From assembly GCA_043758775.1 (NCBI GenBank), contig JAYVMU010000048.1:1-23015 (forward strand): 23,015 bases of DNA, in the 5' to 3' direction. The number at the start of each line of letters is the position of its first letter. Positions within the stretch are counted from its first letter, which is position 1. Below the pieces are notes generated by a model. It did not search any database, was not told the DNA's origin, and saw nothing but the letters and a program-made list of their open reading frames with translations. Made by a program: the position numbers and the translations under genes. Of the stretch, positions 7,871 to 14,941 are shown piece by piece. This DNA is from JACMMS01 sp043758775. GTDB taxonomy: Bacteria > Pseudomonadota > Gammaproteobacteria > Burkholderiales > Methylophilaceae.

Positions 7871-7893
7871 AAAAGCCCGCATAGCGGGCTTTT
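7871..7893 (-). terminator. Intrinsic terminator after phoU
   Basis: AAAAGCCCGC, a three-base loop and GCGGGCTTTT form a strong GC-rich hairpin. It stands 26 bases beyond the phoU stop. Read on the minus strand the stem is followed by a T-rich run. It separates phoU from the DUF3034 operon. Confidence 0.9.
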
Positions 7894-7918
7894 CTTACAT
7901 CTAAAATTTACTGATTGA

Positions 7919-8626
7919 TTACGGCTGCAATGTCTCACGTTCCATTTCTTGCACACTGATATGGCGCACATCTTTACCTTTAACCATATACACCACATAT
8001 TCTGCAATATTTTTTGCATGGTCACCAATACGTTCCACTGCTTTAGCAACAAATAGTACTTCTAATGACATGGAGATGGTGCGCGGGTCTTCTAACATAA
8101 AGGTAATTAACTGGCGCATTGCAGCACGGAATTGCTCATCAACTTGCTCATCCTGTCTTGCCACTTCTACCGTCTTGCTCACATCTAAACGCGCAAACGC
8201 ATCCAGCGCGGTACGCAACATTTCACGTACCAAGGCAACCATGGTTTTAATCTCATTAAAACGTGGTTTGAACATACGATCTTCTTCGTATATTTTAAGC
8301 GCTGTACGAGCTATTTTAGTCGCCTCATCACCAATACGCTCCAGATCGGTGATTGTTTTCACAACACTCATTATCATACGTAAATCACCCGCCGCTGGCT
8401 GGCGACGCGCAATAATGTGACTACAGTCTTCATCAATTTGCACTTCTAGTTCATTCACGCGATGATCATTATCCATCACTTCTTTAGCGAGTTTTGCGTC
8501 GGCTTTTACCAATGCTTCCAACGCGTTAATGATTTGATGCTCTACCAAACCACCCATTTCGAGAACCTTAGCGCGTACAGCTTCTAATTCGGCGTCATAT
8601 TGCTTAAATATGTGTTCAACTTGCAT
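7919..8626 (-). CDS. phoU: PhoU, phosphate uptake regulator
   Basis: PhoU links the Pst phosphate transporter to the PhoR/PhoB two-component system and represses the Pho regulon when phosphate is plentiful. The 235-residue product consists of two homologous three-helix bundles. Each carries a metal-binding signature: TDLERIGDEATKIAR in the first half and KAVERIGDHAKNIAEYV in the second. The conserved ARRQPAAGDLRMI precedes the first. The ATG at 8626 has AGGA seven bases upstream. The pst genes and phoB/phoR that often flank phoU are absent here, so this is an isolated copy with its own terminator. Confidence 0.96.
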   Translation of the reverse strand: MQVEHIFKQYDAELEAVRAKVLEMGGLVEHQIINALEALVKADAKLAKEVMDNDHRVNELEVQIDEDCSHIIARRQPAAGDLRMIMSVVKTITDLERIGDEATKIARTALKIYEEDRMFKPRFNEIKTMVALVREMLRTALDAFARLDVSKTVEVARQDEQVDEQFRAAMRQLITFMLEDPRTISMSLEVLFVAKAVERIGDHAKNIAEYVVYMVKGKDVRHISVQEMERETLQP

Positions 8627-8722
8627 GATTTATCCTAAGCCACTTTTAATTAGTCACTATCCATAATAAACATCATATGTGACAATTTAATGAAAAACTC
8701 GCTAATGTACAAAAACACTCAC

Positions 8723-9382
8723 TTATTTTTTATAGGTTTTCACACCATCCGCAGTAGCCAACAGCAAGATGTTTGCTGGGCGGGCGGCAAATAAACCATT
8801 GCTTACCACACCGACGATTTGATTGATTTTAGCCTCCATTGCAATGGGGTCGCTAATGGTTAAACCAAATACATCTAAAATCAAATTGCCGTTATCTGTC
8901 GTGAAATCACGTAATTTTGGTTGCCCACCTAATTTAACTAACTCGCGTGCAACATGACTGCGTGCCATTGGTATGACTTCTACTGGTAAGGGGAATTTAC
9001 CTAATACTGGTACATATTTGGTCTCATCACAAATACAAATAAATTGTTTAGCGCACGCTGCTACAATTTTTTCACGCGTTAAAGCACCGCCGCCACCTTT
9101 TAACATATGCAAGTGCTCAGTAATCTCATCAGCGCCATCTACATAAATTTCCATACCGTCTACGCTATTTAAATCAAACACTTCAATACCATGACTGCGT
9201 AATCGTTGCGCTGTTGTCTCGCTACTTGCCACAGCACCATCAATTTTATGTTTTACTTTAGCCAGTTCTTCAATAAATAAATTAGCCGTAGAGCCAGTTC
9301 CAACCCCAATAATGCCTTCTTTTACATATTCAACCGCTGCTTTTGCCACTTGTTGCTTTAATTCGTCCTGAGTAAACGCCAT
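8723..9382 (-). CDS. rpiA: Ribose-5-phosphate isomerase A
   Basis: RpiA interconverts ribose-5-phosphate and ribulose-5-phosphate in the pentose phosphate pathway. In methylotrophs this reaction also serves the ribulose monophosphate cycle. The 219-residue protein has the family length and motifs: phosphate loop GVGTGSTA at 26-33, DGADE at 82-86, and KGGGGALTREK at 95-105 with the catalytic glutamate in TREK. It is divergently transcribed from ilvA across 107 bases. No anomaly is visible. Confidence 0.96.
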   Translation of the reverse strand: MAFTQDELKQQVAKAAVEYVKEGIIGVGTGSTANLFIEELAKVKHKIDGAVASSETTAQRLRSHGIEVFDLNSVDGMEIYVDGADEITEHLHMLKGGGGALTREKIVAACAKQFICICDETKYVPVLGKFPLPVEVIPMARSHVARELVKLGGQPKLRDFTTDNGNLILDVFGLTISDPIAMEAKINQIVGVVSNGLFAARPANILLLATADGVKTYKK

Positions 9383-9425
9383 TTACTAAATTCCTTATAT
9401 TTTCTTTATAATTGCGACTAAATTA

Positions 9426-9431
9426 TATAAT
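9426..9431 (+). promoter_or_regulatory. Probable -10 element for ilvA
   Basis: A consensus TATAAT lies 59 bases before the ilvA start, in the rpiA/ilvA divergent spacer. No good -35 hexamer is visible at the usual distance, so this rests on the -10 match alone. Confidence 0.35.
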
Positions 9432-9489
9432 ACACTGCCCAGCGTTATTGTTGAAATGTCCACAATAGCCAACAATTGAAAACAGCCGA

Positions 9490-11019
9490 ATGAAAAACAA
9501 TTACTTAGACTTACCCACTTACATCGCAAAAATTAAACATTCACGGGTTTACGATGTAGCTAAAAATACGCCTTTAGAATTCCAACCCAACCTATCTGAG
9601 CGCATGGGCAATAAAATTCTGCTTAAACGTGAAGATATGCAACCTGTATTTTCATTTAAGTTGCGTGGCGCATACAATAAAATGGCGAATTTGCCAGAAT
9701 CTGCACTTAAGCGCGGGGTGATTTGCGCTTCGGCAGGTAATCACGCGCAAGGTGTGGCTTTAAGTGCACAAAAACTAGGTTGCCGCGCAGTCATCGTCAT
9801 GCCTACAACCACCCCATTAATTAAGATTAATGCGGTGAAAAGTCGCGGCGCAGAGGCTGTCCTATTTGGTGATTCATATACTGATGCTTATGTGCATGCT
9901 TTGGAGTTAGAAAAATCTGAACAGCTCACTTTTGTGCACCCGTATGACGACCCAGACGTCATCGCTGGGCAAGGCACAATTGGCATGGAAATTTTAGAAG
10001 CTTACCCTGCTCCAATTCATGCGATATTTTGTTGCGTTGGTGGTGGTGGTCTACTTTCAGGAATTGCTGCTTATGTTAAAGCCACTCGACCAGATATTAA
10101 AATGATAGGTGTGGAAGCGCTCGACGCTGAAGCCATGAGTGAATCACTCAAATTGGGCGAGCGCGTGATGCTAGAGCAAGTCGGTTTATTTGCTGATGGC
10201 GCTGCAGTCAAACAAGTAGGTGAACATACTTTTAATTTATGCCAGCAATATGTAGACGAAATGATTGTGGTGGATAATGACGCAATCTGTGCGGCCATTA
10301 AAGATGTGTTTGAAGATACGCGCAGCATTTTAGAGCCAGCAGGTGCTCTCGCTACGGCAGGAATAAAGGAGTACATTAAACGCAATAACATCAAAGGCGA
10401 AACCTTAATTGGCATTGCTTCAGGGGCCAATATGAACTTTGACCGCCTGCGTTTTATTGCAGAACGCGCTGAAATCGGCGAAAAACGTGAAGCAGTGCTA
10501 GCCGTCACCATCCCAGAAAAACCCGGTGCATTTAAGACCTTTTGTCGTTTACTAGGTAACCGTAATATTACCGAGTTTAACTATAGATACTCTGACCCAG
10601 TAAATGCGCATATTTTTGTAGGAATTGCCATTACAGAAAGCAATGAAGCAACACTACTGCTAGCGGCATTGCGAGCACATGGATTGCCCAGCATTGATTT
10701 GTCTGATAATGAAGTTGCAAAGCTACACTTAAGCCATTTGGTTGGCGGCCATGCTCCGCAAGCGACTAACGAAGTCGTATTTAGGTTTGAATTCCCTGAA
10801 AAACCCGGTGCACTCATGAAGTTTTTAGACGCCATGGGGCAAAACTGGAATATAAGTTTATTTCATTATCGCAATCACGGTGCAGACTATGGTCGCGTAC
10901 TGGTAGGCATGCAAGTGCCGCCTGATGAGCAAAATGATTTTACGCTTTTTTTAGAAAATCTCGAATATCCGCACTGGGATGAAACTAGCAATCCAGCTTA
11001 TGCGTTATTTTTAGGCTGA
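9490..11019 (+). CDS. ilvA: Threonine ammonia-lyase (biosynthetic threonine deaminase)
   Basis: This PLP enzyme converts threonine to 2-oxobutanoate, the first step of isoleucine synthesis. The 509-residue protein has a catalytic domain (about 1-320) with the PLP lysine in FSFKLRGAYNKM (Lys57), SAGNHAQGVA at about 81-90, and the phosphate-binding GGGG at 184-187. Two ACT-like regulatory domains follow, at about 333-410 and 425-505, marked by the repeated phrase PEKPGAFKTF / PEKPGALMKF. The two-domain form is the allosteric, isoleucine-inhibited biosynthetic type, not the short catabolic TdcB type. No other branched-chain gene is adjacent. Confidence 0.96.
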   Translation: MKNNYLDLPTYIAKIKHSRVYDVAKNTPLEFQPNLSERMGNKILLKREDMQPVFSFKLRGAYNKMANLPESALKRGVICASAGNHAQGVALSAQKLGCRAVIVMPTTTPLIKINAVKSRGAEAVLFGDSYTDAYVHALELEKSEQLTFVHPYDDPDVIAGQGTIGMEILEAYPAPIHAIFCCVGGGGLLSGIAAYVKATRPDIKMIGVEALDAEAMSESLKLGERVMLEQVGLFADGAAVKQVGEHTFNLCQQYVDEMIVVDNDAICAAIKDVFEDTRSILEPAGALATAGIKEYIKRNNIKGETLIGIASGANMNFDRLRFIAERAEIGEKREAVLAVTIPEKPGAFKTFCRLLGNRNITEFNYRYSDPVNAHIFVGIAITESNEATLLLAALRAHGLPSIDLSDNEVAKLHLSHLVGGHAPQATNEVVFRFEFPEKPGALMKFLDAMGQNWNISLFHYRNHGADYGRVLVGMQVPPDEQNDFTLFLENLEYPHWDETSNPAYALFLG

Positions 11020-11057
11020 ATCATATGAATAACTAAGTAAAGTCATTGGTTAATAAC

Positions 11058-11093
11058 AGCCAATTGGTGGCTATCAATGGTTGTCTACAACCA
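11058..11093 (+). terminator. Two small hairpins after ilvA
   Basis: AGCCA/TGGCT (11058-11072) and TGGTTG/CAACCA (11078-11093, four-base loop) stand in tandem, about 40-75 bases past the ilvA stop. There is no T-run after them, so an intrinsic terminator is doubtful. They could be mRNA 3'-end stabilising structures. Confidence 0.3.
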
Positions 11094-11151
11094 ATTCAGT
11101 TGCAAACTAATGCTAAGTAATTATTTTATATAGTTAATTTTTACAAGGCAA

Positions 11152-11180
11152 TTGTGAACGCTTCTTGCTTACAGTATATT
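11152..11180 (+). promoter_or_regulatory. Sigma-70-type promoter for the beta-propeller gene
   Basis: TTGTGA (11152-11157) and TATATT (11175-11180) are separated by exactly 17 bases. Transcription would begin near 11187, leaving a leader of about 90 bases before the gene at 11276. Confidence 0.5.
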
Positions 11181-11275
11181 ATTTATACTATTCTGCATCT
11201 TTAGTGATGAACCATACACATTTAAAACTGCCATAGCGTTACGTGGTTTTCGCCATATTTTAGGAGAACAAAACA

Positions 11276-12331
11276 ATGAAATTTATTCACACGATGCTGG
11301 CAACCGCCATTGGCTTTTCAGTTTGCTTACAAGCCTCTGCTGCAGATGCTGGTAAAGCTTATGTTACCAATCAAGATGGTAATGTTTCTGTCATTGATCT
11401 TGCAACGATGGAAACAACAGGTACAGTTGATATTCAAGCTGCTGGCGCACGTGGCATTGGTATTACAGATGACGGTAAATTTTTAGTCACTGCCAACAAA
11501 GATGAAGGCACAATTTCTGTAGTAGAGTTAGCAACCAATAAAGTAAAAAAAATCGCGGTTGGTAAAAACCCAGAATTTGTGCGTATTTTTAAAAACTTAG
11601 TATTTGTTTCTACCGAGCCAAGCTCTACTGGTGGCCCACCACCCAAACTAGGTGCGGCCACAAAAGCACAGGCTAAAGACGATGATGATGACAAAGTACC
11701 AGCACGGATTGCGATAGTGGACTTGAAACAAGGTAAAAAAATTCGCGAAGTGGTTGCTGGCTTAGAAACTGAAGGCGTTGAGTTTTCTCAGGATGGCAAA
11801 CAAATCATTATTACTAACGAAGCTGACAATACTCTCACTGTACATGACTTTAAAACTGGCAAGCTTATCAAAACTATCAAAACAACCGAATACGGTGACC
11901 GACCACGTGGTATTAAAGTCTCGCCAGACGGCAAAAACTATGTGGCAACCTTAGAGTTTAGTAATGATTTTATTGTGCTAGATAAGAACTTTAACCACAT
12001 TAAAACAGTTGCAACGCCTACAGGACCTTATGGCGTATCATTTGATAAAAAAGGCGAACGCTTATTCGTAGCGAGTAGTAAGGGTCAAAAATTAACGGCA
12101 TTTGATGCAAAAACTTTTGAAAAAATTAAAGAAATTGATGTCGGCAAACGTTGTTGGCATTTCTCATTTACGCCTGATGACAAAAACATATTGTTAGCAT
12201 GCGGTAAATCCGATGAAGTGTTAGTCATTGATGCGGATAAATTAGAAGTAACCAAGCATATCTCAGATAAACAAGTACCTTGGGGCATCGTAACCTATCC
12301 TAAATCGATGGGTAGCCTAGATAAGCCTTAA
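11276..12331 (+). CDS. Periplasmic YncE-like beta-propeller protein
   Basis: The 351-residue product begins with a signal peptide (cleavage after about residue 22, LQASA). The rest is made of repeated propeller blades of the YVTN type: AYVTNQDGNVSVIDLATM, FLVTANKDEGTISVVEL, IIITNEADNTLTVHDF, LFVASSKGQKLTAFDA and ILLACGKSDEVLVIDA. Similar proteins accompany PQQ-dependent alcohol oxidation in methylotrophs, but no PQQ or dehydrogenase gene is nearby, so that link is speculative. Between blades, at about residue 135, is a lysine/aspartate run KDDDDDK, probably a surface loop or cation-binding tract. The gene has its own promoter and terminator and appears monocistronic. Confidence 0.85.
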   Translation: MKFIHTMLATAIGFSVCLQASAADAGKAYVTNQDGNVSVIDLATMETTGTVDIQAAGARGIGITDDGKFLVTANKDEGTISVVELATNKVKKIAVGKNPEFVRIFKNLVFVSTEPSSTGGPPPKLGAATKAQAKDDDDDKVPARIAIVDLKQGKKIREVVAGLETEGVEFSQDGKQIIITNEADNTLTVHDFKTGKLIKTIKTTEYGDRPRGIKVSPDGKNYVATLEFSNDFIVLDKNFNHIKTVATPTGPYGVSFDKKGERLFVASSKGQKLTAFDAKTFEKIKEIDVGKRCWHFSFTPDDKNILLACGKSDEVLVIDADKLEVTKHISDKQVPWGIVTYPKSMGSLDKP

Positions 12332-12356
12332 GTTGCCTTAATTGGCTACAAAATAT

Positions 12357-12384
12357 AAAAAGCCTCGAAATATAGAGGCTTTTT
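12357..12384. terminator. Bidirectional intrinsic terminator
   Basis: AAAAAGCCTC and GAGGCTTTTT form a stem with an eight-base loop between two convergent genes, the beta-propeller gene and the EVE-domain gene. A-run and T-run flank both sides, so it can work in both directions. Confidence 0.9.
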
Positions 12385-12409
12385 ATATTCCTATTCTTAG
12401 ATTAAGGCT

Positions 12410-12868
12410 TTACTTTAGCTTAGCCATAATCAGTTCCCAATCTCTTGGATCTACAGGTGTAATAGATAAGCGATTACCACGCTGTAAAATTCTCAAATTA
12501 GCTAATTCTGGTGTTTCACGCATTTCTTTTAAACTTAACAAGCGCGTTTTACGTACCAACTTTATATCCACATTTACCCAACGTGGTGTCTCCCGTGTGG
12601 CTTTTGGGTCAAAATATTTATGCCCCACAATAAATTGTAAGCGGTCTGGATAAGCCAAGGTGCAGACTTCGGCAATACCCGCGATGCCAGGCACGTCGCA
12701 ATTAGAATGATAGAACAGTATACCATCGCCTACTTTCATTTGATCGCGCATAAAATTCCGCGCCTGATAATTGCGAACACCATACCAATCTACGGTCTGG
12801 TTAGGCATCGCCGCTAAATCATCAATCGAGACATCGGTAGGTTCAGATTTCATCAACCAGTAACGCAT
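12410..12868 (-). CDS. EVE-domain protein
   Basis: This 152-residue, single-domain EVE protein (PUA-like fold; relatives bind modified bases in DNA or RNA) starts at ATG 12868 with GAGAG just upstream. A TTG four codons earlier is the alternative. Family landmarks are MRYWLMKSEPTDVSIDDL at the start, VDWYGVRNYQARNFMRDQM, the aromatic-lined GDGILFYHSN, GIAGIAEV and DPRWVNVD-like PRWVNVDIK. Such stand-alone genes are common in proteobacteria, and their cellular role is not firmly established. It is divergent from the DUF2237 gene. Confidence 0.92.
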   Translation of the reverse strand: MRYWLMKSEPTDVSIDDLAAMPNQTVDWYGVRNYQARNFMRDQMKVGDGILFYHSNCDVPGIAGIAEVCTLAYPDRLQFIVGHKYFDPKATRETPRWVNVDIKLVRKTRLLSLKEMRETPELANLRILQRGNRLSITPVDPRDWELIMAKLK

Positions 12869-12929
12869 TTTTACTCTCAAAATTTGTAATTTCTATTATC
12901 ATAACCAAGTTACATGAATGAAGGCAGAG

Positions 12930-13304
12930 ATGATGGCAAAAAACATTGATAAAAATGTACTAGGTACCCCATTACAAGTATGCGGTCTTGACCCACTTAC
13001 AGGTTTCGCGCGTACGGGTTGTTGTGAAACAGGTGCAGATGACCGTGCTAGCCACACCGTGTGTGCTCAAGTAACTGATGAGTTTTTAGCCTATTCAATT
13101 TCACGTGGTAATGATTTAACTACACCACGTCCTGAATATGGCTTTGCAGGCCTAGAAACTGGCGACCGCTGGTGTTTATGTGCCTCACGTTGGCTAGAGG
13201 CTAGTGAGGCAGGTTTTGCGCCGCCTGTGATATTAGAAGCCAGTCATGAAAAGTGTTTAGAGATTGTGAGCTTAGGGGATTTGAAATATCACGAATTGCG
13301 ATAA
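12930..13304 (+). CDS. DUF2237-family protein
   Basis: This 124-residue protein is of a conserved family without known function. It contains four cysteines that stand out: the CC pair in RTGCCETGADD and the WCLCASRW motif, plus LQVCGLDPLTGF at the start. The segments TDEFLAYSISRGNDL and TPRPEYGFAGLETGDRW are typical of the family. ATG 12930 is five bases after AAGG; ATGs at 12918 and 12933 are also possible. The cysteine/histidine content suggests metal or thiol chemistry, but that is only inference. Confidence 0.85.
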   Translation: MMAKNIDKNVLGTPLQVCGLDPLTGFARTGCCETGADDRASHTVCAQVTDEFLAYSISRGNDLTTPRPEYGFAGLETGDRWCLCASRWLEASEAGFAPPVILEASHEKCLEIVSLGDLKYHELR

Positions 13305-13334
13305 AAATACCAAAAGTAGGATTAAAAAAACCTA

Positions 13335-13437
13335 AATTGTGTTTAAAATTGATTGAGACAAGGCGTTTTAACGAAGACAGTACAAATAGTAAGGCAAGTG
13401 AAAAACAACACAGTATTAATCGGTTTTAAACACAATT
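13335..13437. repeat. Long imperfect inverted repeat, possible dispersed element or terminator
   Basis: AATTGTGTTTAAAATTGATT (13335-13354) pairs with AATCGGTTTTAAACACAATT (13418-13437); the two differences become G-U pairs in RNA. The 63-base interior includes a small palindrome, CGTTTTAACG. A T-run follows the right arm, so it may terminate DUF2237 transcription. The compact symmetric form also fits a miniature repeat element. One copy is seen in the window. Confidence 0.6.
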
Positions 13438-13444
13438 TTTATTT

Positions 13445-13637
13445 TCTGTGGTGTTGCCTGAGCCTGCATCCTGAACCAAAAAGGTTCAAGTGGTAGCAGC
13501 CTAAAGCGCATTAGGCACACTCATCAAGAGCATCTTAAAAGACCACCCAGTTTAGAGCGCGCGCACCGCAACCTGATTAACCGCCGCCTATGCCAGAGAC
13601 TAGTTCAAGGAATTTACGACTCAAGCAACACCACAAA
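13445..13637 (-). ncRNA. ssrS: 6S RNA
   Basis: 6S RNA binds the housekeeping RNA polymerase holoenzyme and shuts down promoters in stationary phase. On the minus strand, about 190 bases form a closed rod. The ends TGTGGTGTTGC (from 13635) and GCAACACCACA (to 13447) pair, with internal helices between them. Near the 3' end, the hairpin TTGAACC-loop-GGTTCA is followed by a CAGGCT/GGC stretch, as in the E. coli molecule. Position downstream of zapA on the same strand is the standard arrangement in gamma- and betaproteobacteria. A plausible promoter (TTTACA, 16 bases, TACTGT) lies just upstream. End positions are approximate. Confidence 0.88.
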
Positions 13638-13680
13638 AAACAAACAGTAATTTACAACTTAAACATGTAAATTGTATGAC

Positions 13681-13695
13681 AAGTATTGAATACTT
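13681..13695. repeat. AAGTATT palindrome upstream of 6S RNA
   Basis: AAGTATT-G-AATACTT is a perfect 15-base palindrome about 45 bases upstream of the 6S RNA 5' end. It sits within a very AT-rich stretch (13640-13740) that otherwise holds no gene. It could be a regulator site for the 6S promoter or chance in AT-rich DNA. Confidence 0.3.
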
Positions 13696-13801
13696 ATATA
13701 GCTATATATTATAGAACTTTTAAGCCAATACAATTCAATATTTAGGGAAATTATCAGACTTTTCTAGCAGATAGCCTACTTAACTAAATAATCTTGGCCG
13801 C

Positions 13802-14113
13802 TTAATTGCTGAGTGTAGCCAATTGTGTATCAATACTATCCTGCATCGTATTAAGCCTACGCTTAACATCACCGATATTAATGTTGCCACTCTTGGTATT
13901 CAGTAGTTCATGCGACAAATTTAATGCGGCCATAATCGCAATACGTTCTACACCAATGACTTTAGCTGAGTCGCTTATCTCACTCATTTTTTTGTTGAGA
14001 TAACTCACCGCACTTAGTAAACCTTCACGTTCTTCCTCAGTGCACGAAATAGTAAATTCGCGTCCCATGATTTTAACGTCAACCGCTTTCGATGAACTTG
14101 TATTTAAACTCAT
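13802..14113 (-). CDS. zapA: Cell division protein ZapA
   Basis: ZapA cross-links FtsZ filaments at mid-cell. The 103-residue product has the family pattern: a short strand region VDVKIMGREFTISCTEEE, which includes the typical GREF/Y motif, then a long helix LLSAVSYLNKKMSEI and a C-terminal coiled coil. The ATG overlaps the preceding gene's TGA as ATGA, indicating translational coupling. 6S RNA follows on the same strand. Confidence 0.93.
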   Translation of the reverse strand: MSLNTSSSKAVDVKIMGREFTISCTEEEREGLLSAVSYLNKKMSEISDSAKVIGVERIAIMAALNLSHELLNTKSGNINIGDVKRRLNTMQDSIDTQLATLSN

Positions 14114-14340
14114 TTAAGTTCCAATGGTGTAGCGTCGCTTGCGGCAATATCAACTGGCAATGTTTGCATTAGCGCCTCTATTTTGGTACTTGCAAGCTGC
14201 ATATTATTTTGCAGTTGATTAAACTGTTGTTGTGATTGATTGAGGCTTTGGCGCAACTCAAGATTTTCATCTTTTAATGACGCGCAGAAGCTTAACAATT
14301 GAATTAATTTCTGCTCCAAAGCTTTTAAGTCTGCATCCAT
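14110..14340 (-). CDS. ZapB-like coiled-coil protein (TIGR02449 type)
   Basis: This is a 76-residue, mostly helical protein (MDADLKALEQKLIQLL..., then SLKDENLELRQSLNQSQQQF and heptad-like repeats to about residue 60). Small coiled-coil proteins of this kind commonly precede zapA in beta- and gammaproteobacteria and are thought to take part in Z-ring assembly like ZapB. ATG 14340 is preferred over the upstream start at 14376, which would add a poor N-terminus. The stop overlaps the zapA start by four bases. Naming it zapB itself is not justified by sequence alone. Confidence 0.75.
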   Translation of the reverse strand: MDADLKALEQKLIQLLSFCASLKDENLELRQSLNQSQQQFNQLQNNMQLASTKIEALMQTLPVDIAASDATPLELK

Positions 14341-14465
14341 GTAATCACTATAATTGAAAAAAATGATTATAGTCAATAGCTAAGGTGGATTTTTCAAAGT
14401 ATTACAGCATGTCGTCGTCAAAATAGCGTTTTTATGTTGTTGAATAAAACGTTACAATCGCACCC

Positions 14466-14712
14466 TAGTTGTTAGGTGCCTTTATTACTTTGCTCTTTTG
14501 TTAGGTAGGTAAAAAGGTGAAACTGGGAAACTGGTGCGTTTTGATTAGGCTTAATCCGTTAAGCCTCTAATCTAAAGCAAATCCTGTGCTGCCCCCGCAA
14601 CGGTAAGTGAGTGTAGATTTACTTTTTGCCACTGAGGGCTACCTGTGCAAGCAGAGCCCTTGGGAAGGCGTAAATCATTCTCCTCACAAGCCCGGAGACC
14701 GGCCTGACAAGT
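14466..14712 (+). promoter_or_regulatory. Cobalamin riboswitch
   Basis: The aptamer landmarks appear in order: GGTGCC near the start, the GGTGAAACTGGGAAACTGGT segment, the highly conserved TGCTGCCCCCGCAACGGTAA (14589-14608), GCCACTG, GGGAAGG, and the B12 box AGCCCGGAGACCGGCCTG (14689-14706). It stands about 230 bases before the TonB receptor start and should lower expression of the whole plus-strand series when adenosylcobalamin is abundant. A possible -10, TACAAT, is at 14453-14458. No second B12 box is seen in front of cobT. Confidence 0.95.
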
Positions 14713-14941
14713 TAAACCGCCATATTTAATAAATAAAATGGTGACGTTAGAAACGCCGCGGGGTGACGGTAATCAAAACGCAATGTTGAATATTAAGCTC
14801 GGCGTTTAAGTTCTTTCTACAGGTCCTTTATAACGCAATCTCTGTAGTTTAATTCTCACTCGTTCTGGTTAGTGCTTCATTCTTGGTGCTTCTTCACACT
14901 TAAAATCTGTACGCGGGGCCGCGTACAATAAGGGCATAAAA
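14713..14941 (+). promoter_or_regulatory. Long leader between riboswitch and TonB receptor gene
   Basis: This stretch contains no gene but has paired segments: AAACGCCG (14751-14758) with CGGCGTTT (14800-14807), CTACAG with CTGTAG (14817-14849), and the compact hairpin GTACGCGG/CCGCGTAC (about 14910-14927). The last ends immediately before AAGGG, the presumed ribosome-binding site seven bases from the start codon. These are candidates for the expression platform; none is followed by a classical T-run, which favours translational control. Confidence 0.55.

Noticed and set aside
10071..10511. Minus-strand open frame inside ilvA
   Set aside because: It is a shadow of the intact ilvA coding frame; the product is serine-rich and shows no recognisable motif.
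13445..13637. 6S RNA on the plus strand
   Set aside because: The rod is nearly symmetric, so both strands fold. But the order of the TTGAACC hairpin and the CAGGCT stretch, and synteny with zapA, favour the minus strand.
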